From: Leptothrix discophora
GTDB lineage: Bacteria; Pseudomonadota; Gammaproteobacteria; Burkholderiales; Burkholderiaceae_C
Assembly (NCBI RefSeq): GCF_030705305.1
Contig: NZ_JAUZEE010000004.1
Span: 329,736-393,735 of the forward strand
Length of the DNA: 64,000 nt
Reading direction: 5' to 3'
Shown one piece after another: positions 18,081-27,057 of this stretch (its first letter is position 1; each line of letters starts with the position of its first letter). Below the pieces are notes generated by a model, which did not search any database, had not been told where the DNA came from, and was given only the letters and a program-made list of their open reading frames with translations. Position numbers and translations under genes: made by a program.

Positions 18081-19325
18081 ATGCACAACTCCCAGGAAGC
18101 CGCCATGGTGATCGTCGGCGCCGGCCATGTCGGTGGCCGGACCGCCCAGCATCTGCGCGAGGCCGGCTGGACCGGCGAGATCGTGCTGATCGGGGCCGAG
18201 CCCGCCCTGCCCTATGAACGCCCGCCTCTGTCCAAGGGCGTGCTGACCGGCGCGCAGACGCTGGCGCAGACGGCCATCCTGACGCCCGAAGCCTGCGACG
18301 CCGCCCGCATCACGCACTGGACCGGCACGGTCAGCGCGATCCATCCGATGGCGCGCCAGGTGAGCCTGTCCGACGGCCGCAGCCTCGCCTACCGCGCCCT
18401 GCTGCTGGCCACCGGCGGCCATGCCCGCGCGCTGTCCATCCCCGGTGCCGACCATCCCGCCGTGCAGGCGCTGCGGACCCAGACCGACGCGGTCGCGCTG
18501 GCGCCGCGCCTGCGGCCCGGCGCACATGTCGTGCTGGTCGGCGGCGGCTTCATCGGCCTGGAGGTGGCGGCCTCGGCGCTGGCCATGGGCTGCCGCGTCA
18601 CCCTGCTCGAAGGCGCGCCGCGCCTGATGGGCCGGGCCGTGCCGGCCAGCGTGGCCGAGCGCGTGCTCGCGCTGCACCGTCGCCACGGCGTGGACGTGCG
18701 CCTGGGCGTCGTGCCGCGGGCCTTCGAGGCCCAGGGCGATGGCCTGACCGTTCACCTGACCGCGGGCGAACCGCTGCAGGCCGATGCCGTCGTGGTCGGC
18801 ATCGGCATCGAGCCGGCGACCGAGCTGGCGCGTGCGGCCGGGCTGCGCACCGATCGAGGCATCGTGGTCGATCGCCGCCTGGCGACGTCCGCCGCCGGTG
18901 TCTACGCGGCCGGCGACGTGGCCGAGTTCCCGAGCCCGCTGTCGGGCCTGCCGATCCGCCAGGAAACCTGGCACAACGCCGAGACCCAGGCCCGTGTCGC
19001 GGCGCTCAACATGCTCGGCGGCGACGAGACCCATGCCAGCACCGCCTGGTTCTGGTCCGACCAGTTCGACTGGCAGCTGCAGGTCAGCGGCGAGCCGGCG
19101 CTGGGCGTCACCACGGTGCAGCGACCGCTGGCCGATGCCGATGCGGAACTGAACCTCTACCTCGATGCCGACGGCCGCATCGTCGGCGTCAGCGGCTGCG
19201 GCCCGACCTCGGCCGTGGCCAAGGAACTGAAGCTCGCCCGCACGCTGGTCGAACGCGGCGTGCGCAGCAACGCCCAGACGCTGGCCGACCCTGCCGTCAA
19301 GCTCAAGAGCCTGCTGTCGGCCTGA
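18081..19325 (+). CDS. FAD-dependent ferredoxin reductase, MocF-like
   Basis: 414 residues. The N-terminal FAD site is VIVGAGHVGGRTAQHLRE, the NAD(P) site VLVGGGFIGLEVAA lies near 150, and VYAAGDVAE (near 275) is the second FAD motif. This is the layout of class-I oxygenase ferredoxin reductases (HcaD/ThcD/MocF type). It should pass electrons from NAD(P)H to a Rieske ferredoxin. The best candidate is the MocE-like protein encoded 4 kb away at 23144-23452, which in turn would feed the MocD-like oxygenase. It starts a plus-strand run with the PanB-like, purU and TIM-barrel genes. A later ATG at 18105 with AGGA upstream is an alternative start (406 residues). Confidence 0.82.
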   Translation: MHNSQEAAMVIVGAGHVGGRTAQHLREAGWTGEIVLIGAEPALPYERPPLSKGVLTGAQTLAQTAILTPEACDAARITHWTGTVSAIHPMARQVSLSDGRSLAYRALLLATGGHARALSIPGADHPAVQALRTQTDAVALAPRLRPGAHVVLVGGGFIGLEVAASALAMGCRVTLLEGAPRLMGRAVPASVAERVLALHRRHGVDVRLGVVPRAFEAQGDGLTVHLTAGEPLQADAVVVGIGIEPATELARAAGLRTDRGIVVDRRLATSAAGVYAAGDVAEFPSPLSGLPIRQETWHNAETQARVAALNMLGGDETHASTAWFWSDQFDWQLQVSGEPALGVTTVQRPLADADAELNLYLDADGRIVGVSGCGPTSAVAKELKLARTLVERGVRSNAQTLADPAVKLKSLLSA

Positions 19326-19364
19326 GCACCGCCCCTGCCGATCCCACCTCTGACTGGACGCCCC

Positions 19365-20165
19365 ATGAAGAAGCCCCAACGCCCGACCATCGCCGACCTG
19401 CTGGCCCTCAAGGGCCAGCGCCAGCTGAGCATGCTGCGGGTCGAGACGCTGGACGAGGCCGCCGCCGCGCAGCAGGCCGGCATCGACCTGGTGTCGGTCC
19501 CGCCGGCCCTGCTGGGCCCGGCCTTCCGCGAAGCCGCGCCGACGATCTTCGCCATCCCCGGCTTGGAATATGGCGACTTCATCACCGCCGAGGACTACCT
19601 GCGCGCGGCCTTCGCGGCGATGCGAGCCGGCGGTGACGCGGTCTACTGCGCCGCCAGCATGGGCATCGTGCGCCGGCTGCGCGACGAGGGCATCCCCGTG
19701 TGCGGCCACAGCGGCCTGATCCCGTCGCAGGCCACCTGGACCGGCGGCTTCAAGGCGGTCGGCAAGACGCTGGACAGCGCGATGCTCGTCTACCGGCAGG
19801 TCCAGGCGCTGGAGGAAGCCGGCGCCTTCGCCGCCGAGATCGAGGTCGTGCCGGCCGAGGTCGCCGCGCTGATCTCGCGGCGCACGAAGCTGCTGCTGAT
19901 CTCGATGGGCGCGGGCGCCGGCTGCGACGCGCAATACCTGTTCGCCAGCGACGTGCTGGGCTTCAACCGCGGCCATGTGCCGCGCCACGCCAGGCAGTAC
20001 CGCAACTTCGCGGCGGAATACGACCGCCTGCAGGCCGAGCGTGTCGCCGCCTTCCAGGAATACCAGGCCGACGTGGCCGGCGGCGCCTACCCCGAGAAGC
20101 GCCACGAGGTCAGCGTCGCGCCGGACGTGCTGGCGCAGTTCGCCGACGCGCTCGACCGGGCCTGA
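19365..20165 (+). CDS. PanB-like protein lacking the metal ligands of ketopantoate hydroxymethyltransferase
   Basis: 266 residues, the length of PanB, with several PanB blocks preserved: VCGHSGLIPSQ (112-122), the glycine-rich turn after it, EVVP with the catalytic Glu (160), ISMGAGAGCDAQYLF, and RGHVPRHARQYRNF. The three Mg ligands of PanB are lost: the VGDSLG site reads VSVPPA, the ADLPF site reads AIPGLEY, and the KIEGG site reads YCAAS. It is therefore unlikely to be the housekeeping pantothenate enzyme, and no other pan gene is nearby. It sits between the ferredoxin reductase and purU, so a role with a one-carbon unit or an aldol-type step in methyl-inositol breakdown is the working idea (inference). 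The function is not established. Confidence 0.7.
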   Translation: MKKPQRPTIADLLALKGQRQLSMLRVETLDEAAAAQQAGIDLVSVPPALLGPAFREAAPTIFAIPGLEYGDFITAEDYLRAAFAAMRAGGDAVYCAASMGIVRRLRDEGIPVCGHSGLIPSQATWTGGFKAVGKTLDSAMLVYRQVQALEEAGAFAAEIEVVPAEVAALISRRTKLLLISMGAGAGCDAQYLFASDVLGFNRGHVPRHARQYRNFAAEYDRLQAERVAAFQEYQADVAGGAYPEKRHEVSVAPDVLAQFADALDRA

Positions 20166-20268
20166 TCCCGCGCGCCTGCGGCGACCTTCCCTTCGCATCC
20201 GCCCGCCTGGCCGGCCGCATCACGCGGCGGGCGGGGCGCAGCCTTGTCCTTCCCACGCCAGCCCGACC

Positions 20269-20316
20269 ATGAGCACGACCATCAGCACGACCATCAGCAC
20301 GACCATGAGCCCGACC
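20269..20316 (+). repeat. 12-bp tandem repeat at the purU start
   Basis: Four 12-base units occur in tandem: ATGAGCACGACC, ATCAGCACGACC twice, then ATGAGCCCGACC. They encode MSTT-ISTT-ISTT-MSPT, so both the first and last units supply an ATG. Gain or loss of units would keep the frame and only move the upstream start. Confidence 0.8.
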
Positions 20317-21153
20317 TACATCCTCACGCTTTCCTGCCCCGACCAGCCTGGCATCGTGCACGGCGTGGCCGGTCTGCTGTTCACGCTGGGCGGCAACATC
20401 ACCGAGGCGGCGCAGTTCAACGACGCGCAGACGGGCCTGTTCTTCATGCGCGTGCAGTTCGCCTGCGAGCAGACCACGCAGGCCGGGCTGGAGAACGCGC
20501 TGGCCGAGCTGGCCGCGCAATGGCGCATGAGCACCGAGCTGAAGCGGGCCGACACGAAGATGTCGACCGTCATCCTGGTGAGCCAGCACGGTCACTGCCT
20601 CAACGACCTGCTGTTCCGCTTCAAGAGCGGCCTGCTGCCGATCGACATCCGCGCGATCGTCTCCAACCACCGCGACTTCTACCAGCTCGCGGCCAGCTAC
20701 AACATCCCCTTCCACCACATCGCGGTGACGGCGGCGAGCAAGGCCGATGCGGAGGCCCGCCAGCTCGACATCATCCGCAACGAAGGCGCCGAGCTGGTCG
20801 TGCTGGCGCGCTACATGCAGGTCCTGAGCGACCCGATGTGCCGTGCGCTGAGCGGCAAGGCCATCAACATCCACCACAGCTTCCTGCCCAGCTTCAAGGG
20901 CGCGCGGCCCTACTACCAGGCGCTGGACCGCGGCGTGAAGCTGATCGGCGCGACCGCCCACTACGTGACGGCCGACCTCGACGAGGGCCCGATCATCGAG
21001 CAGGACGTGGCCCGCGTGGACCACAGCCTGACGGTCGATGACCTGACCTCGATCGGCCGCGACACCGAAAGCCAGGTGCTGGCGCGCGCCGTCAAGTGGC
21101 ACAGCGAACACCGCGTGCTGCTCAATGGGCACAAGACCGTCATCTTCAAGTGA
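20269..21153 (+). CDS. purU: Formyltetrahydrofolate deformylase
   Basis: 294 residues from the first ATG, or 282 from the ATG at 20305, which matches the usual ~280 of PurU. An N-terminal ACT domain (from YILTLSCPDQPGIVHG) is followed by a formyl-transferase-like catalytic domain. The catalytic block INIHHSFLPSFKGARPY and the later GATAHYVTADLDEGPII contain the expected Asn/His and Asp. The enzyme hydrolyses 10-formyl-THF to formate and THF. In demethylation gene clusters it typically disposes of the carbon released as formaldehyde, which fits its place after the MocF-like gene. The next gene overlaps its stop by four bases (GTGA), implying translational coupling. The first codons are a 12-bp tandem repeat. 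Confidence 0.9.
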   Translation: MSTTISTTISTTMSPTYILTLSCPDQPGIVHGVAGLLFTLGGNITEAAQFNDAQTGLFFMRVQFACEQTTQAGLENALAELAAQWRMSTELKRADTKMSTVILVSQHGHCLNDLLFRFKSGLLPIDIRAIVSNHRDFYQLAASYNIPFHHIAVTAASKADAEARQLDIIRNEGAELVVLARYMQVLSDPMCRALSGKAINIHHSFLPSFKGARPYYQALDRGVKLIGATAHYVTADLDEGPIIEQDVARVDHSLTVDDLTSIGRDTESQVLARAVKWHSEHRVLLNGHKTVIFK

Positions 21154-22211
21154 GCGCGGCGAGCCTGACCGACGCCGTCGCCACAGGCTCATCGACTGAG
21201 CCAGTGGCCAGCCGCGTTGCCGCGCCGCTGCGGGTGGGCATCAACATCGACGGCGTGCTGCTGCACGACGGCATCCGCACGCCACAGCCGGCCACGCGCT
21301 ACGCCTGGGTGCGTCACAGCGGGGCCTTCGACTATGTCGAGAAGAACATCGACCCGAGCGAGGACTTCACGCCCTGGTTCGACCTGGTCGAGCGCCACGG
21401 CCTGCCCATCGGCGTGTTCGGCGGCATCTTCTGTGCCGGCCGCGACGAGGCCCGCATGCGCTGGGGCCTGGCCACCGGCGGGCGGCTCGGCGCGAGGCTG
21501 TTCAACATGCAGCTGTTCGCGCGCCACTTCGGCGGGCGGCCGATCACCGATGCGCAGGTCGTCGACTTCTACTGCGAGGCGCTCGATCACGGCGGCCCGG
21601 TCGGCTGCCTGCCGACGCTGGAGGTCCACGTCGACATGTGGAACGAGGACTTCCGCCGGGTCGAGCGCGTGGCCGACCTGCTGGCGCGCCAGAACGTGCC
21701 GCTGCGCCTGACGCTGGACCACTCGCACCTGATCTTCAAGATCGGCCATGCCGCCGAGCTGGCCGCCAGCGGCCTGGCCGACCAGCCCGACGGCGCCCGT
21801 GCGCTGCTGTCACCCGACAGCGACCAGGCGCTCTACGCGATGTGGCTGCGCGAAGGCTGGGTGGCCCATGCGCACGCCCGCAGCGTCGCGCCGGGCATCG
21901 CGCACAACGCGGCCATGAATCGCCAGCGCGACCTGCCCGGCCGCGCGATCCAGTACCCCTTCGTCCAGCCGCCGCCCGGCACGTTCCATGCCGACTGGCG
22001 TGAGGAAGCGCTGCAACCCTGGAAGGATGCGGTGATCGCGCTGCTCGACTGGATGCGCGACCACCCGGACCGCGCGCCGCAGCAGATCAGCTGCGAGTTC
22101 ATTCCCTTCGCCGACTACGGCGGCGGCGGGCGCTACCCGATCTGGGACAACAACCTCGCCTGCGCCGCATGGCTGCGGCGGGTGTGGGCGCAGCGCGGGC
22201 TCACGGACTGA
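21150..22211 (+). CDS. Xylose-isomerase-like TIM-barrel protein of unassigned substrate
   Basis: 353 residues from a GTG at 21150 that overlaps the purU stop (GTGA); there is no in-frame ATG near the conserved start, so coupled translation is likely. The protein looks like the sugar-phosphate isomerase/epimerase (AP endonuclease family 2) barrel. Candidate metal ligands are Glu in LEVHVDMW, Asp/His in LTLDHSHLIFK, His in VAHAHARS and Glu in ISCEFIPFADY. It is longer than IolI, IolE or typical IolH and shows no close match that I can name. MocC of rhizopine catabolism is of this general fold, so action on a keto-inositol or inosamine is possible (inference). It is the last gene of the mocF-like-panB-like-purU run and converges on terC with a 9-base gap. 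Confidence 0.7.
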   Translation: MSAASLTDAVATGSSTEPVASRVAAPLRVGINIDGVLLHDGIRTPQPATRYAWVRHSGAFDYVEKNIDPSEDFTPWFDLVERHGLPIGVFGGIFCAGRDEARMRWGLATGGRLGARLFNMQLFARHFGGRPITDAQVVDFYCEALDHGGPVGCLPTLEVHVDMWNEDFRRVERVADLLARQNVPLRLTLDHSHLIFKIGHAAELAASGLADQPDGARALLSPDSDQALYAMWLREGWVAHAHARSVAPGIAHNAAMNRQRDLPGRAIQYPFVQPPPGTFHADWREEALQPWKDAVIALLDWMRDHPDRAPQQISCEFIPFADYGGGGRYPIWDNNLACAAWLRRVWAQRGLTD

Positions 22212-22220
22212 GCCCGACGT

Positions 22221-22970
<750 letters not shown>

Positions 22971-23047
22971 GGGTATCCCTCGGGGCGTGGTGTGGTTGAA
23001 CGTGGAAGCGTGGAAACGTCGTGACGTGGTGACACGCAAACGTCAAA

Positions 23048-23073
23048 GGGCCGGTGCCCTGAAGCACCGGCCC
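23048..23073 (-). terminator. Strong hairpin after mocE-like gene
   Basis: GGGCCGGTGC-N6-GCACCGGCCC is a perfect ten-base stem. Read on the minus strand it is followed by TTTGACGTTT, a modest U-rich tail. It lies about 70 bases past the mocE-like stop and separates the mocDE-like operon from terC. Confidence 0.75.
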
Positions 23074-23143
23074 GCGTTTCCGTCAGACGCCGTGTGAACC
23101 TGCGTCCGAGCGGAAAGTTCCCACCGATTCTGACGTCCCGCGC

Positions 23144-23452
23144 TCAGACCTCGATCTGGATCCGGCCGTCGGCGATGCGCGCCGGCCAGGTCTTGAGGTT
23201 GACGCACACCGGCGCGCCCAGCGCGCGGCCGTCGCGGATGTCGAAGCGGCCGTTGTGCTTCGGGCACTCGATCACGTGCTCCATGACCAGGCCGTCGCAG
23301 AGGTGGACCTGCTCGTGCGTGCACAGGCCGTCGCTGGCGTAGACCTGGCCGTCGTAGCGGTAGACGGCGTAGGTCTTGCCGCCGTGGTCGAAGCGCATGA
23401 CGTCCTCGTCGTCGAGGTCGTCCAGCGCGCAGACGTTCACCCAGGTGCTCAT
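23144..23452 (-). CDS. mocE: Rieske [2Fe-2S] ferredoxin, MocE-like
   Basis: 102 residues, a stand-alone Rieske ferredoxin. The cluster-binding motifs are CTH (44-46) and CPKH (63-66), separated by the usual 16 residues. It lies 42 bp downstream of the MocD-like oxygenase gene, with AAGGAG ahead of its ATG, so the two form an operon. In Rhizobium rhizopine catabolism MocE is the ferredoxin of a MocD-MocE-MocF demethylating complex; this gene occupies the same position next to an equivalent oxygenase, with a matching reductase at 18081. The symbol rests on family plus context; the substrate is inferred. Confidence 0.8.
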   Translation of the reverse strand: MSTWVNVCALDDLDDEDVMRFDHGGKTYAVYRYDGQVYASDGLCTHEQVHLCDGLVMEHVIECPKHNGRFDIRDGRALGAPVCVNLKTWPARIADGRIQIEV

Positions 23453-23494
23453 GTCGTGTCTCCTTGTTCGGGGCTTGCGAGGTTCAGGACCGGA

Positions 23495-24586
23495 TCAGGC
23501 GCGGACCGCCGGCGCCGGGATCGGGCGCTGCACGAAGTGGCCCGGCTCGCGGCGCTGGCGCAGCACGGCCGGAATGATCTCGCGGTAGGCCTGCCAGGTG
23601 CCGGTGTAGGCGGGCGGGCAGTCGGCCTGGATCGCCGCATGCAGGCGGGGCAGCGCGTGGTACGGGACCATCGGGAACATGTGGTGTTCGACGTGGTAGT
23701 TCATGTTCCAGTAGAGGAAACGGAACACCGGGTTCATGTGGACCGTGCGGCAGTTGCGGCGGTGGTCGGTCACGTTCTCCGGCAGGCCGGCATGCTGGGT
23801 GAAGCCGAAGAAGTTGAACAGCCAGGCACCGGCAAAGGACGGCAGGCCGATGAAGAACAGCGGCAGCCAGCTTTGCAGCAGCACGGCCGCGAGGACCACC
23901 ACGGCGTAGACCAGCAGCCAGGCGCGGGCCTCGCGGACCATCTTCGGCCATTCCATCTCGGGCACGAAGGTCTTCTCCTCCGCGTCGAGCTGGCCGAATG
24001 CATTGGCGACGACACGGGCCAGCTCGCGCGGGCCGCTGCGCAGCTGGAACAGGTTGAGGACGGTCGAGGCCAGGTCGGTCGGCACCGGCACCGCGATCTC
24101 CGGATCGCGGCCGGTCACCAGGGTGTCGGTGTGGTGGCGGGCATGACTCCAGCGCCAGCGGGTCGGGCGGCGCAGCACCATGAAGCTGGCGACCTGGTAG
24201 AGCGCATCGCTCATCCAGCGGGTCTTGAAGGGCGTGCCGTGGCTGGACTCGTGCCAGCGCGAGTCGGCCGGACCGCAGTACAGCGTCGCGTAGACGAAAA
24301 AGGCGAGCGCGAACCAGGCCGTGCCCCAGCTCAGCGCCATGGCCACGCCGGCTGCGGCGATGACGCCGAACCACAGCAGCGTGTCGCGGATGGCCGGGCC
24401 GTCGCTGCGCTTCATCAGCTCCTTCATCAGCGCGCGCGGCACCTCGCAGCGGTACCAGTCGGCGTTGACCAGGCCGGCGGCTTGCGCGCGCTCGCCGGCC
24501 CCGCCGATCAGGGCGTAGTCGGACAGCGTCGGCTGCGGGCTGCGGATGGCGGCCGGGGCCGTCAGGGTGGCGGTGGATGCGCTCAT
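23495..24586 (-). CDS. mocD: Membrane di-iron oxygenase/fatty-acid-desaturase fold, MocD-like
   Basis: 363 residues from the ATG at 24584-24586 (AAGGA upstream); a 35-residue longer frame has no support. Two pairs of hydrophobic helices (about 68-100 and 220-265) surround three histidine boxes: HESSH (112-116), HARHH (148-152) and HVEHH (298-302), the di-iron site of desaturases and alkane-hydroxylase-like enzymes. MocD of Rhizobium is this kind of protein and is proposed to oxidise the O-methyl group of rhizopine. Context agrees: a Rieske ferredoxin gene follows immediately, a complete inositol pathway surrounds it, and purU is nearby. A perfect GGAA-N6-TTCC box sits 36 bases upstream of the start. 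A true lipid desaturase is the main alternative. Confidence 0.78.
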   Translation of the reverse strand: MSASTATLTAPAAIRSPQPTLSDYALIGGAGERAQAAGLVNADWYRCEVPRALMKELMKRSDGPAIRDTLLWFGVIAAAGVAMALSWGTAWFALAFFVYATLYCGPADSRWHESSHGTPFKTRWMSDALYQVASFMVLRRPTRWRWSHARHHTDTLVTGRDPEIAVPVPTDLASTVLNLFQLRSGPRELARVVANAFGQLDAEEKTFVPEMEWPKMVREARAWLLVYAVVVLAAVLLQSWLPLFFIGLPSFAGAWLFNFFGFTQHAGLPENVTDHRRNCRTVHMNPVFRFLYWNMNYHVEHHMFPMVPYHALPRLHAAIQADCPPAYTGTWQAYREIIPAVLRQRREPGHFVQRPIPAPAVRA

Positions 24587-24621
24587 GTCTTGGGGTCCTT
24601 GTTTCGTGTCGCACGTCAGTT

Positions 24622-24635
24622 GGAAATGAATTTCC
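24622..24635. promoter_or_regulatory. Perfect GGAA-N6-TTCC inverted repeat at the mocD/lacI divergent promoter
   Basis: GGAA-atgaat-TTCC is the only fully consensus copy of this motif that I found in the window. The 14-mer TGGAAATGAATTTC is shared exactly with the promoter region between the inositol-binding-protein and iolC genes (29847-29860). It lies 36 bases upstream of the mocD-like start. Confidence 0.65.
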
Positions 24636-24713
24636 AGGCGACGAGGCGATCGTAGGGAGACCGCCGGCGGACCGCCAGTGGATTCCATCATTTCCCATCA
24701 GAAGGCATCATCC

Positions 24714-24730
24714 ATGACGCATCGCATCAT
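24714..24730. promoter_or_regulatory. Candidate LacI operator
   Basis: ATGAcGCatcGCaTCAT is an imperfect 17-base palindrome (ATGANGC-N3-GCNTCAT) located between the mocD-like and lacI-type genes, within a stretch rich in CATC repeats. Its size and position suit an operator for the adjacent LacI protein, but no second copy was found to support it. Confidence 0.35.
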
Positions 24731-24760
24731 TGCATTTCCATCATTCAGGAGAACACGCCG

Positions 24761-25837
24761 ATGACGGGACGCGCCACGCTCAACGACGTCGCCGCCGCCG
24801 CGGGCGTCAGCAGCGCCACGGTCGACCGGGTGCTCAACAGCCGACTGCCGGTCAAGGAGGCGACCGCGCTGCGGGTCATCGAGGCGGCCGAGCGGCTCGG
24901 CCACCACGGCGCGCGGCTGATGCGCGAACGTCTGCGCGAGCACACCGAGCTGCGTTCGCTGGGCTTCTGCCTGCAGAAGCGCCATGCCGCCTTCTACCGG
25001 GCCTTCGCCGACGACCTGAACGCGGCGGTGGCTGCGCCGGGGCAGCCGCGCGCGGTCTCGGTCATCGAGTACATCGACGCGCTGGAGCCGGGCGAGATCG
25101 CGCGGCGCATCCTGGCGGTCGGCCGCGAGGTCGACGCGCTGGCGCTGGTGGCGATCGAGCATCCGCACGTGACCGAGGCGGTCCGGACGCTGCATGCCGA
25201 GGGCCGGCCCTGCTGGACGCTGCTGTCGGACCTGAGCGTGCCCGAGCGGGCCGGCTACGTCGGCGTGGACGGCCGCAAGAGCGGGCGCACTGCCGCCTGG
25301 ACCATCAGCCGGCTGGCGCGCGCACCGGGGCCGGTGGCGGTCTTCGTCGGCAGCTACCGCTACCTGGGGCAGGAGGCCTGCGAGATGAGCTTCCGGGCCT
25401 ACCTGCGCGAGCACGCGCCGCAGTTCCGCGTGCTCGACACCCTCGTCAACCTGGAGGACGACCAGATGGCCTACGAGGCCACGCTGGACCTGCTGCGGCG
25501 CGAGCCCGGCCTGGTCGGCCTGTATGCGGCCGGTGGCGGGGTGGCCGGCATGATCCGGGCGCTGCGCGAGGAGGCCAGCCTGCGCCCGCCGGGCGCCACG
25601 GCGCCGCGGCCGCACATCGTCACGGTCTGCAACGAGCTGACGCCCGAGCACCGCGCCGGCCTGGTCGACGGCCTGGTCGACCTGGTGCTGGGCACGCCCA
25701 CCCCGCGCATCGCCCGCACCGTCGTCGCGGCGATGCACGCGGCCATCGACCGGCGCGGCACGCCCGCCGCCGCGAACCATCCCCTGGCGGTGCAGATGAG
25801 CCTGCCGGCCGATCTGTACGTGGCGGAGAACCTGTGA
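24761..25837 (+). CDS. LacI-family transcriptional regulator beside the moc-like genes
   Basis: 358 residues. The HTH reads LNDVAAAAGVSSATVDRVLNSR; the VDRVLN variant is common in sugar-sensing LacI proteins with ribose-type ligand domains. A periplasmic-binding-protein-like sensor follows (about 60-330). It starts at an ATG with CAGGAG upstream and is divergent from the mocDE-like operon, whose local regulator it probably is. It converges on the inositol ABC transporter genes across a strong terminator. Ligand unknown; an O-methyl inositol or inosamine would fit the context (inference). Confidence 0.86.
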   Translation: MTGRATLNDVAAAAGVSSATVDRVLNSRLPVKEATALRVIEAAERLGHHGARLMRERLREHTELRSLGFCLQKRHAAFYRAFADDLNAAVAAPGQPRAVSVIEYIDALEPGEIARRILAVGREVDALALVAIEHPHVTEAVRTLHAEGRPCWTLLSDLSVPERAGYVGVDGRKSGRTAAWTISRLARAPGPVAVFVGSYRYLGQEACEMSFRAYLREHAPQFRVLDTLVNLEDDQMAYEATLDLLRREPGLVGLYAAGGGVAGMIRALREEASLRPPGATAPRPHIVTVCNELTPEHRAGLVDGLVDLVLGTPTPRIARTVVAAMHAAIDRRGTPAAANHPLAVQMSLPADLYVAENL

Positions 25838-25847
25838 TCCCGCCATG

Positions 25848-25888
25848 AAAAAAGGGGCAGGCTGCGCGCGATGCGCGAGACCTGCCCC
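25848..25888 (-). terminator. Intrinsic terminator of the inositol ABC transporter operon
   Basis: GGGGCAGG and CCTGCCCC pair across a GC-rich loop and, on the minus strand, are followed directly by six T residues. It sits about 90 bases past the permease stop and a few bases past the convergent lacI-type gene, and could serve both. Confidence 0.85.
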
Positions 25889-25979
25889 GACACGGTGGGA
25901 GCCCGCCGCGTTGCCGCGGCCAGACCTCGTCCGTTCCCCTGGGAAAACTGCTGGATGCCCTTCGACCGCGGAGGTCCGA

Positions 25980-27005
25980 TCAGCTGCGGCGCTTGCGCTG
26001 GCGGTACTGGTCGGCCACCACGGCGGCCACGATGATGGCGCCCTTGACCATCTCCTGGTAGTACGCGTCGATGCGGATGAAGGTGAAGCCCGAGGTCATC
26101 ACGCCCAGGATCAGCACGCCGATCACGGTGCCGGTGATGCGGCCCAGGCCGCCCGACAGCGAGGTGCCGCCGATGACGACCGCCGCGATGGCGTCCAGCT
26201 CGTACATCACGCCCATGCCCGACTGGCCGGAGATCGCGCGGGCCGCCGTCACGCTGCCGGCGATGCCGCTGAGCAGGCCGGCGATGGCGTAGATCCAGAT
26301 CAGGTGGCGGTTGACGTTGATGCCCGAGACCAGCGCGGCCTGGCGGTTCGCGCCGATGGCGTAGGTGAACTTGCCGAAGCGGGTGTAGCGCAGCACGACG
26401 TGGAAGATCGCCGCGAGGGTCAGGAAGATGAAGACCGGCACGACGCCCGAGCCGATCCAGGCGAAGTCGTCGGTCAGCATCGACACCGGCATGCCGCCGG
26501 TGAACCACTTGGCGAAGCCGCGCGCGGCCACCATCGTGCCCAGCGTGGCGATGAACGGCGGGATGGCGGTGTAGGCGATCAGCGAGCCGTTGATCACGCC
26601 GATCACCAGGCCGGCCGCGACGCCGGCCAGGATCGGGTAGATCGCCGGCAGGTCGGTCAGCTGCGGGAAGACCGCGCGGGGGAAGTCCGAGACCTGCGCC
26701 AGGCTGGCCGCAACCACCGCCGAGGCGGCCACCACCGAGCCCGAGGACAGGTCGATGCCGCTGGTGATGATCACCAGGTTGACGCCCACCGCGATGATGC
26801 CGATGACCGCCATCTGCAGGATGATGATCTGCAGCCGCTCCGGGTTCATCAGGAAGCTCTGGCCGTTGATCCACCAGCCCAGCGCCTCGAAGAACAGGCT
26901 GATGCCGACCAGCACGAGAAGGATGCCGAGTTCGGGCGGCACCTTGCGGCGCGCCGGCTTGAAGGTCATGGACTGCGCGCCCACGGTCGAATTCAGGAGA
27001 CTCAT
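25980..27005 (-). CDS. iatP: Inositol ABC transporter, permease (RbsC/XylH type)
   Basis: 341 residues with about ten hydrophobic helices and the conserved [20 protein letters not shown] and [18 protein letters not shown] blocks of the BPD_transp_2 (ribose/xylose) permease family. It forms the membrane channel for the binding protein and ATPase encoded upstream on the same strand (order: binding protein, ATPase, permease, with 147- and 52-base gaps). The inositol assignment comes from the divergent iolCDEB operon and the surrounding iol genes; IatP/IatA/IbpA is the known naming in Caulobacter. A ribose-type substrate cannot be excluded from the permease alone. Confidence 0.85.
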   Translation of the reverse strand: MSLLNSTVGAQSMTFKPARRKVPPELGILLVLVGISLFFEALGWWINGQSFLMNPERLQIIILQMAVIGIIAVGVNLVIITSGIDLSSGSVVAASAVVAASLAQVSDFPRAVFPQLTDLPAIYPILAGVAAGLVIGVINGSLIAYTAIPPFIATLGTMVAARGFAKWFTGGMPVSMLTDDFAWIGSGVVPVFIFLTLAAIFHVVLRYTRFGKFTYAIGANRQAALVSGINVNRHLIWIYAIAGLLSGIAGSVTAARAISGQSGMGVMYELDAIAAVVIGGTSLSGGLGRITGTVIGVLILGVMTSGFTFIRIDAYYQEMVKGAIIVAAVVADQYRQRKRRS

Positions 27006-27057
27006 GGTGATACCTGCTGGGTCTGGGTCTGGGTAAGGGGGGTCGGGACCGGCGCGT

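Noticed and set aside
19365..20165. Housekeeping panB for pantothenate synthesis
   Set aside because: The metal ligands are replaced, no panC or panD is near, and the gene is inside a demethylation-type operon.
23495..24586. Ordinary fatty-acid desaturase
   Set aside because: Not excluded, but direct coupling to a Rieske ferredoxin and the inositol context favour the MocD-type oxygenase; lipid genes are absent nearby.
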